Positions 1 through 4,060 of a DNA stretch of 5,888 nucleotides are shown one piece after another. This DNA is from Candidatus Aquicultor primus (lineage in GTDB: Bacteria; Actinomycetota; Aquicultoria; Aquicultorales; Aquicultoraceae), in assembly GCA_001767575.1 (NCBI GenBank), contig MELI01000106.1, positions 6,701 to 12,588 of the forward strand, read 5' to 3'. Made by a program: the position numbers and the translations under genes. Positions within the stretch are counted from its first letter, which is position 1, and each line of letters opens with the position of its first letter. The notes under the pieces are model-generated. The model did not search any database. It saw only the letters and a list, made by a program, of their open reading frames with translations, and was not told where the DNA came from.

Positions 1-1
1 G

Positions 2-220
2 ACTACTGCTGATGATGTCGCGGACCTGAAGCGGCGCGGAGTCGAGCTGCTCATTACGACGACGCCGGTCTTCAACGGTCGCTCGTTCGGGACAAATGTG
101 TTGGAGGCGGTCTTCTTAGCTCTTTTGGGTAAAAAGTGGGAAGAAGTAGAAGCGCAGGATTATCTCGAGCTTCTTAAAAGACTCGATTTTAAGCCGAGAA
201 TCGAGAAATTAAACGGATAA
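2..220 (+). CDS. C-terminal end of an unidentified protein, possibly of the 'quinate 5-dehydrogenase'-annotated family (5' partial)
   Basis: An open frame enters from the left edge in phase 2 and ends at a TAA (218-220), giving 72 residues. The visible part begins TTADDVADLKRRG and contains the stretch ITTTPVFNGRSFGTNVLEA, a beta-strand followed by a Gly/Asn-rich turn and a helix. The tail is a charged helical segment ending EKLNG. From memory, this kind of C-terminus (RRGV..L.TTTP..NGRSFGTNV.EA) belongs to a roughly 300-residue bacterial family that annotation pipelines label quinate 5-dehydrogenase; I cannot verify this and the label itself is poorly supported biochemically. The N-terminal part, with any nucleotide-binding or catalytic motif, lies outside the window. 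The AAR-like gene starts 70 nt downstream on the same strand, so the two are probably co-transcribed. The reading frame is secure; the family name is tentative. Confidence 0.75.
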   Translation, partial: TTADDVADLKRRGVELLITTTPVFNGRSFGTNVLEAVFLALLGKKWEEVEAQDYLELLKRLDFKPRIEKLNG

Positions 221-280
221 TGTGGGCAGCTCGCTGAACGCACTAACGAAACACAAGAGGAAATATTTTAGCTTGGCGCA

Positions 281-285
281 GGGAG
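281..285 (+). promoter_or_regulatory. Ribosome-binding site deciding the start of the AAR-like gene
   Basis: GGGAG lies 5 nt before the ATG at 291. The reading frame stays open upstream to a GTG at 222, only 1 nt after the previous stop codon, but that GTG has no Shine-Dalgarno sequence before it. The 23 extra residues it would add are basic and polar and precede the point where the conserved family N-terminus (METFAFLIHPMD) begins. The ATG at 291 is therefore the preferred start. Confidence 0.75.
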
Positions 286-290
286 AAAAA

Positions 291-1370
291 ATGGAGACTT
301 TTGCTTTTTTAATCCATCCGATGGACATAGAAGACGTAGCAAAAAAATATAAGATAGCCAAGAAGATTTCGCCGCGCGTAATCGGGAGCGTGCTCAAAAG
401 GCGCAAACCGTTTGTCATTTCGGAGATTACCGGCATAAAATCGCGTACCGGCAAGCTAGCCACCGGCTGGTTCATAGTCGTCCCGTTCTTGCCCAACCAG
501 TTCTTTGACTTGGAGCAAGAGTACGTTGTCGAAAAGATAGCCAAAGCATGCGAAGTCGGGCGAAAAGAGGGGGCGAAAATCGTCGGACTCGGTGCCTTCA
601 CTGCAATTCCCGGCGATGGCGGTAAAGAGGTGGCGAAAATCTCGAAGGTCCCTATTACGACGGGCAACACCTACACGATAGCGACGGCTATCGATGGTAC
701 GCTAGAGGCAGCCCAGAAAATGGAGATAGACCTGGCGACGTCCCGGTTGGCGATAGTCGGCGCGACGGGTTCGATTGGGAGCGCATGCGCGGAGATACTC
801 GCCGGGCAGGTCGGCGGTTTGACGCTTATCGGGCGTGACGAGAAGCGACTCGACAAGCTCGCCGCGCGCCTCGAGGGCAAGACCGGTTCGCTCGAGGTAA
901 GCACATCGCTTCAGACGATAAGTTCGGCGGATATTATCATCACGGTAACCGGAGCTGCGGATGCGATAATCAAGCCTGAGATTATAAAAGCGGGGGCTGT
1001 CGTCTGTGATGTGGCTAGACCGCGCGATGTCTCCGAGCTGGTTGTCAGGACCAGACCAGATGTTTTAGTAATCGACGGAGGCGTGGTTCAGGTGCCCGGG
1101 CAAGTCGATTTCAACTTCGATTTCGGATTGCCCAAAAGGCTGGCGCTTGCATGTATGGCTGAGACAATGATGCTCTCCCTGGAGGGGCGCTATGAGAACT
1201 ATACGCTCGGTAAAGATATAAGCGTTGAGAAAATCCACGAGATAAATGGTTTCGCCCGGAAGCACGGCTTTAAATTGGCCGGGTTGCGAAGTTTTGAGCG
1301 AAAACTGACCGATGCCCATATCCAAAAGGTTAAGGAAAGAGCACGATTTGGGCTAGCCTTAGCCCAATAA
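291..1370 (+). CDS. Acyl-ACP reductase (AAR)-like NAD(P)-dependent dehydrogenase
   Basis: The product has 359 residues, close to the cyanobacterial long-chain fatty-acyl-ACP reductases (about 340), which reduce acyl-ACP to a fatty aldehyde. Seen in the sequence: an N-terminal domain starting METFAFLIHPMD; a LGAFTAI segment at 100-106 matching the family's LGGFTSI; TTGNTYT at 123-129; and a Rossmann nucleotide-binding loop GATGSIGS at 157-164 with Gly157, Gly160 and Gly163. A dinucleotide-fold core follows, then IDGGVVQVPG at 261-270 and ALACMAETMMLSLEG at 285-299. Cys288 there aligns with the cysteine that forms the acyl-thioester in cyanobacterial AAR (Cys294 in Synechococcus). The C-terminus HGFKLAGL is also family-like. 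The cytosolic enzyme lacks signal peptides or membrane spans. Relatives outside cyanobacteria are often labelled shikimate/quinate or amino-acid dehydrogenase, and no aldehyde-deformylating oxygenase gene is visible here, so the physiological substrate is unknown. Membership of the AAR-related family is fairly sure; the acyl-ACP activity is inferred from motifs. Confidence 0.85.
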   Translation: METFAFLIHPMDIEDVAKKYKIAKKISPRVIGSVLKRRKPFVISEITGIKSRTGKLATGWFIVVPFLPNQFFDLEQEYVVEKIAKACEVGRKEGAKIVGLGAFTAIPGDGGKEVAKISKVPITTGNTYTIATAIDGTLEAAQKMEIDLATSRLAIVGATGSIGSACAEILAGQVGGLTLIGRDEKRLDKLAARLEGKTGSLEVSTSLQTISSADIIITVTGAADAIIKPEIIKAGAVVCDVARPRDVSELVVRTRPDVLVIDGGVVQVPGQVDFNFDFGLPKRLALACMAETMMLSLEGRYENYTLGKDISVEKIHEINGFARKHGFKLAGLRSFERKLTDAHIQKVKERARFGLALAQ

Positions 1371-1378
1371 ATATCGTG
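1342..1378 (+). terminator. Stem-loop enclosing the stop codon of the AAR-like gene; possible U-tract-less terminator
   Basis: TTGGGCTA (1348-1355) pairs perfectly with TAGCCCAA (1360-1367) around the loop GCCT. Below it, CACGAT (1342-1347) pairs with ATCGTG (1373-1378). The only unpaired part of the stem is a 5-nt bulge, 1368-1372, which contains the TAA stop codon. No run of T follows, so this is not a classical Rho-independent terminator. It may act as a U-tract-less terminator, a 3'-end RNA-stability element, or both. The pairing is seen directly; the function is inferred. Confidence 0.45.
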
Positions 1379-1402
1379 AGAGTAACCGAAATCCTCCGGC
1401 AT

Positions 1403-1433
1403 ATCCTGAGAGCGCTAAGTTTAGTCTCGGGAT
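1403..1433 (+). other. Second stem-loop between the AAR-like gene and greA
   Basis: ATCCTGAGA (1403-1411) pairs with TCTCGGGAT (1425-1433), 9 bp including one G-T wobble. Inside it CTA (1415-1417) pairs with TAG (1422-1424) around the loop AGTT, leaving a GCG bulge on the 5' side. It lies 25 nt after the stop-codon hairpin and is also not followed by a T-run. Together the two hairpins could end the upstream transcript or protect its 3' end. Confidence 0.35.
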
Positions 1434-1526
1434 CCGCGGTTTAACCACGATGCTTCAGGCGATACCCGCTAATACTCTTTTCTGATTTGCCGATATCTTT
1501 TATGACCTTGTGCCGGTATAAATATT

Positions 1527-1555
1527 TTGACAATTACACGGCGTTTCCATATAAT
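1527..1555 (+). promoter_or_regulatory. Consensus sigma-70-type promoter for greA-lysS
   Basis: TTGACA (1527-1532) and TATAAT (1550-1555) both match the primary sigma-factor consensus at all six positions, and the spacer is exactly 17 nt. The sequence just upstream of the -35 box is A/T-rich (about 1517-1526, TATAAATATT), resembling a proximal UP element. Transcription would start near 1561-1563, giving a leader of about 62 nt before the greA TTG. It is the only promoter-like sequence of this quality in the window, and its position directly in front of greA supports a strong constitutive operon promoter. Confidence 0.88.
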
Positions 1556-1573
1556 ACTTAGCTAGTCTCGCGT

Positions 1574-1600
1574 GAGGTCGGCACTGTTGCCAAAGGCCTC
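1574..1600 (+). promoter_or_regulatory. 10-bp hairpin in the greA leader
   Basis: GAGGTC (1574-1579) pairs with GGCCTC (1595-1600), with one T-G wobble. Continuing inward, GGCA (1580-1583) pairs with TGCC (1588-1591) around a CTGT loop. AAA (1592-1594) is bulged on the 3' side. The hairpin begins about 12 nt after the predicted transcription start and ends 8 nt before the ribosome-binding site. It could stabilise the 5' end of the mRNA or affect translation initiation or promoter-proximal pausing; none of these can be told from sequence alone. Confidence 0.45.
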
Positions 1601-1608
1601 TACGATGT

Positions 1609-1615
1609 AAAGGAG
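1609..1615 (+). promoter_or_regulatory. Ribosome-binding site of greA (supports the TTG start)
   Basis: AAAGGAG lies 9 nt before the TTG at 1625. No ATG or GTG in the greA frame falls near this site, and the first conserved residues of GreA follow the TTG directly, so this site decides the rare start codon. Confidence 0.8.
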
Positions 1616-1624
1616 CGAAACGGT

Positions 1625-2119
1625 TTGTCAGAGAAAGAAGTCATTCTCACTAAAGACGGTTACAGCAAATTAGTCGAAGAGTTGCACCATTTGGAGACTA
1701 AGCGCCGCAAGGAAGTAGCGCAGCGTATCAAAGAAGCTATCGAGTTCGGAGATTTGAGTGAAAACTCCGAGTATGACGATGCAAAGAACGAGCAGGCATT
1801 CTTGGAAGGCAGGATCATCCAGATCAACGATATGCTTGCGTTGGCAAGGGTGATAGAAGAGAACGGCCAGAGCAAATCGACAAAGGTGAGCGTCGGCTCG
1901 CGGGTTGTTCTGCTCGATATAGAATCCGGCGATGAGGAAGAGTATCAGATAGTCGGGTCGTTCGAAGCCGACCCTACGAATCACAGAATATCGAACGAAT
2001 CTCCTGTCGGGCGTGCTATTATGGGTAAAAAATCAGGGGAGGTCGTCCAGGTTCGTGTTCCGGAGGGCTTTCTCGAGTATAAGGTAGTCGAAATCAAGAA
2101 GAACGCTGCAAAGAAATAG
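1625..2119 (+). CDS. greA: Transcription elongation factor GreA
   Basis: The 164-residue product has the normal GreA length and architecture. GreA enters the secondary channel of stalled, backtracked RNA polymerase and stimulates cleavage of the extruded RNA 3' end so that elongation can resume. Residues 1-77 form the antiparallel coiled coil. Its tip carries GDLSENSEYDDAKNEQ (42-57), including the acidic pair Asp43 and Glu46 that corresponds to E. coli Asp41 and Glu44, which help position the catalytic magnesium. Residues 85-160 form the FKBP-like C-terminal domain, with the conserved ISNESPVGRAIMGKKSGEVV at 122-141. Translation starts at TTG, fixed by a good ribosome-binding site. It is the first gene after a consensus promoter, and lysS begins 7 nt after its TAG stop codon, so the two form an operon. 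The greA-lysS pairing is known from other bacteria. The C-terminus ends in a lysine-rich tail (IKKNAAKK). Confidence 0.97.
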   Translation: MSEKEVILTKDGYSKLVEELHHLETKRRKEVAQRIKEAIEFGDLSENSEYDDAKNEQAFLEGRIIQINDMLALARVIEENGQSKSTKVSVGSRVVLLDIESGDEEEYQIVGSFEADPTNHRISNESPVGRAIMGKKSGEVVQVRVPEGFLEYKVVEIKKNAAKK

Positions 2120-2126
2120 ATGATAC

Positions 2127-3632
2127 ATGAATAACGAGCCCATACAACAGGTCTCAGATATTAATGAGTTGATGCTACAGAGACGCCAGAAGCTCGATGA
2201 GATGCGAGCTTCTGGCGATAATCCGTTCAAGTCTAAATTCGACCGCTCGCACACCCTATCCGAAATAATCGAGCGATTCGAGTCGATTGAAGCGGGGGAC
2301 CAGACCGGGGAGACGGTCATCGTGGCCGGCAGGATAATGGCTATCCGGCGCCACGGGAAAGCCAGCTTCATGGTCTTGAAAGACCGCACAGCCAGTATTC
2401 AGCTCTTTCTGTCTATTGGCGCCCTCGGCGAAGAGCCATACAAAGCGTTTCTCGATTACGACATCGGCGACATCGTCGGAGTCACCGGCATCGTCTTCAA
2501 GACCAGGCGGGGTGAACTCTCGATAGACGTCAGGGATTTCAGCTTGCTTACGAAATCGTTGAGGCCGCTTCCCGAGAAATGGCACGGCCTCAAAGACGTC
2601 GAGACCAGGCACCGCCAGCGCTACGTCGACCTCATCATCAACGAGCAAGCGAGAAAGACGCTTCTGACGAGGACCAAAATCGTCAAAGCGATACGCCAGT
2701 GGCTCGATGGCAGGGAGTTCTTAGAGGTCGAGACGCCGATGCTCCAGCCGATACCCGGCGGGGCGATGGCCAAACCGTTTATCACGCACCATCAGGCGCT
2801 CGATATCGATCTATATATGCGAATCGCGCCGGAGCTGTATTTGAAGCGCCTTATCGTCGGCGATATGGAACGGGTCTACGAACTCAACCGCAATTTCCGC
2901 AACGAGGGGATATCGGTCCGGCATAACCCGGAGTTCACGATGCTCGAGGTCTACCAAGCCTATGCTGATTACGAAGATATGATGGATTTATGTGAGAGCC
3001 TTATCAAGCATGCCGCCGAAGCGGCCCTTGGAGCGCTCCAATTCGACTACCAGGACAAGCCGGTCGACCTCTCTGGAAAGTGGCCCCGGCTTACTATGGT
3101 CGAATCTATTCAGCAGTATGGTGGGGAGACGGTCTCGTTCGATATGGAAATAGACGACTTGCGCTCGGTTGCCAAGAAGCACGGCATCGAGGTAAAGAGC
3201 CGTTACGGTAAGGGAAAGCTTATCAACGAGCTATTCGAGAAGCTGGTCGAGGCGAAACTGTGGCAGCCTACCTTCATCATCGATTATCCGACCGAAATAA
3301 GCCCGCTTGCCAAGAAGAAACAGGATGACCCTGATGTCACCGAGCGCTTCGAGTTGATAGTAATCGGCCTCGAGGTCGGCACGGCGTTTTCTGAGTTGAC
3401 CGATCCCATAGACCAGCGCGAGCGTTTTGAGGCGCAAGTCAAGCTCTTCGAATACGGCGATGAGGAAGCGCCGAAACAGGTCGATGAGGATTATGTCCGG
3501 GCGCTGGAGTATGGCATGCCGCCTACCGGCGGAATGGGCATAGGCATCGATAGGCTCGTAATGCTTTTGACCGATAATCACTCGATTCGCGAGGTCATAA
3601 GCTTCCCACACATGCGTCCCGAGAAAGATTAG
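2127..3632 (+). CDS. lysS: Lysyl-tRNA synthetase, class II
   Basis: This cytosolic enzyme charges tRNA-Lys with lysine using ATP. The 501 residues match the usual bacterial class II LysRS length. An N-terminal helix is followed by an OB-fold anticodon-binding domain (about 63-145, VIVAGRIMAIRRHGKASFMV). The catalytic domain then shows motif 1 (FLEVETPML, 198-206), motif 2 (NRNFRNEG at 254-261, then VRHNPEFTMLE to 274) and motif 3 (GMGIGIDRLVMLL, 469-481), where the final Arg contacts ATP. FSELTDPIDQRERF (421-434) is the typical LysRS lysine-site region. The gene looks complete and intact. The ATG at 2127 is 7 nt after the greA stop and has no clear Shine-Dalgarno sequence, so translation may be coupled to greA. 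An ATG at residue 16 is a weaker alternative because it would trim the usual N-terminal helix. No separate promoter or T-box leader is seen; expression probably depends on the greA promoter. Confidence 0.98.
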   Translation: MNNEPIQQVSDINELMLQRRQKLDEMRASGDNPFKSKFDRSHTLSEIIERFESIEAGDQTGETVIVAGRIMAIRRHGKASFMVLKDRTASIQLFLSIGALGEEPYKAFLDYDIGDIVGVTGIVFKTRRGELSIDVRDFSLLTKSLRPLPEKWHGLKDVETRHRQRYVDLIINEQARKTLLTRTKIVKAIRQWLDGREFLEVETPMLQPIPGGAMAKPFITHHQALDIDLYMRIAPELYLKRLIVGDMERVYELNRNFRNEGISVRHNPEFTMLEVYQAYADYEDMMDLCESLIKHAAEAALGALQFDYQDKPVDLSGKWPRLTMVESIQQYGGETVSFDMEIDDLRSVAKKHGIEVKSRYGKGKLINELFEKLVEAKLWQPTFIIDYPTEISPLAKKKQDDPDVTERFELIVIGLEVGTAFSELTDPIDQRERFEAQVKLFEYGDEEAPKQVDEDYVRALEYGMPPTGGMGIGIDRLVMLLTDNHSIREVISFPHMRPEKD

Positions 3633-3751
3633 CGAGTAATCGGCCGTTCAGTAAAAGCTCAACCCCCCAGTTTAGCGCCCTATTTATAATGACTTCGTTT
3701 TTACATAGCTTCTGGATTCTCCCTCCCATGTACGGTATCCTAATTGTAGGT

Positions 3752-3771
3752 TCGCTCGGTGAAACGGGCGA
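3752..3771 (+). other. Stem-loop downstream of lysS
   Basis: TCGCTCG (3752-3758) pairs with CGGGCGA (3765-3771), 7 bp with one T-G wobble, around the loop GTGAAA. It lies 119 nt after the lysS stop and has no T-run after it. It could be part of the 3' end of the greA-lysS transcript or of a small RNA. Function is unassigned. Confidence 0.35.
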
Positions 3772-3780
3772 GTAATGAAT

Positions 3781-3813
3781 CGCGAAACGCGTGCCGATAA
3801 TCTTAACTATCGG
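3781..3813 (+). other. Two adjacent small inverted repeats
   Basis: CGCG (3781-3784) and CGCG (3788-3791) flank AAA, and CCGATA (3794-3799) pairs with TATCGG (3808-3813) around an 8-nt loop. The two sit back to back right after the 3752-3771 hairpin. They could be RNA structure or protein-binding dyads; the first loosely recalls the CGC-N5-GCG spacing of ClgR sites but lacks the internal consensus bases. Confidence 0.25.
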
Positions 3814-3877
3814 AATCGTGCAAGGTATGCAAGCGTTCACATTCTATTACGTCGAATGCCGGCAAGCGGTGGTTTAA

Positions 3878-3894
3878 CAGCGGCTTTGCTGCTG
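3878..3894 (+). other. GC-rich stem-loop in the lysS-clpC gap
   Basis: CAGCGGC (3878-3884) pairs with GCTGCTG (3888-3894), 7 bp with one G-T wobble, around a TTT loop. The following sequence (CTCCAATAG) is not T-rich, so a classical terminator is not supported. Confidence 0.25.
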
Positions 3895-3955
3895 CTCCAA
3901 TAGCTCGCTCGCTTTAGCGCTCGCGCTGGTTTGATGGTAATATATTAATAGCTGT

Positions 3956-3984
3956 TTGTGCCAAAAAATTTGTGGGCATATTAC
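3956..3984 (+). promoter_or_regulatory. Weak candidate promoter for clpC
   Basis: TTGTGC (3956-3961) and TATTAC (3979-3984) are 17 nt apart and lie in the most AT-rich part of the gap, about 70-100 nt before the clpC start. Each hexamer matches the sigma-70 consensus only partly, and other arrangements in the same stretch score about as well. The location is a reasonable guess; the exact boxes are uncertain. Confidence 0.25.
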
Positions 3985-4047
3985 AATTATGTAGCTGCGC
4001 GCTTATGGTAAGTGGAAGGTGCATAAAGCTTAGCTGGAGTAAGGGAA

Positions 4048-4052
4048 GGGAG
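4048..4052 (+). promoter_or_regulatory. Ribosome-binding site of clpC (supports the GTG start)
   Basis: GGGAG lies 8 nt before the GTG at 4061, within a purine-rich run. An ATG at 4054 is only 1 nt from this site, is in a different frame and reaches a stop after four codons, so it is not the clpC start. The GTG gives the standard ClpC N-terminus [13 protein letters not shown]. Confidence 0.8.
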
Positions 4053-4060
4053 TATGAGTC

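Larger units (their letters stand above)
3633..4060 (+). other. Non-coding interval between lysS and clpC, with several short hairpins
   Basis: This 428-nt stretch has no credible coding region: open frames in it lack ribosome-binding sites and recognisable products. It holds no tRNA-like fold and no canonical hairpin-plus-T-run terminator for greA-lysS. It contains short inverted repeats at 3752-3771, 3781-3791, 3794-3813, 3840-3858 and 3878-3894, a GCTCGCTC-type low-complexity segment at 3903-3927, and an AT-rich stretch at about 3938-3990 that probably contains the clpC promoter. No CtsR-type heptamer repeat, CIRCE inverted repeat or HspR-type (HAIR) inverted repeat was found by eye. Confidence 0.6.

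Noticed and set aside
222..290. GTG at 222 as the start of the AAR-like gene, giving a 382-residue protein
   Set aside because: There is no ribosome-binding site before it, the added 23 residues do not look like the family, and the ATG at 291 has GGGAG at good spacing and begins at the conserved N-terminus.
3685..3690. Isolated TATAAT after lysS as a promoter -10 box
   Set aside because: The sequence 16-18 nt upstream is a C-run with no -35 resemblance, and no extended -10 TG is present.
3781..3791. ClgR-like operator (CGC-N5-GCG) upstream of clpC
   Set aside because: Spacing fits but the internal consensus bases do not, and it is about 270 nt from the clpC start.
3760..3845. Resemblance to the 5' part of 16S rRNA (ACGGGCGAGTAA, and later TATGCAAGCG)
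   Set aside because: Only a dozen bases match, the second element is in the wrong order relative to the first, and the flanking rRNA sequence is absent; treated as coincidence.
3903..3927. GCTCGCTC-rich segment as a terminator or repeat array
   Set aside because: Only a 4-bp stem around TT can form, no T-run follows, and there are too few repeat units to call an array.
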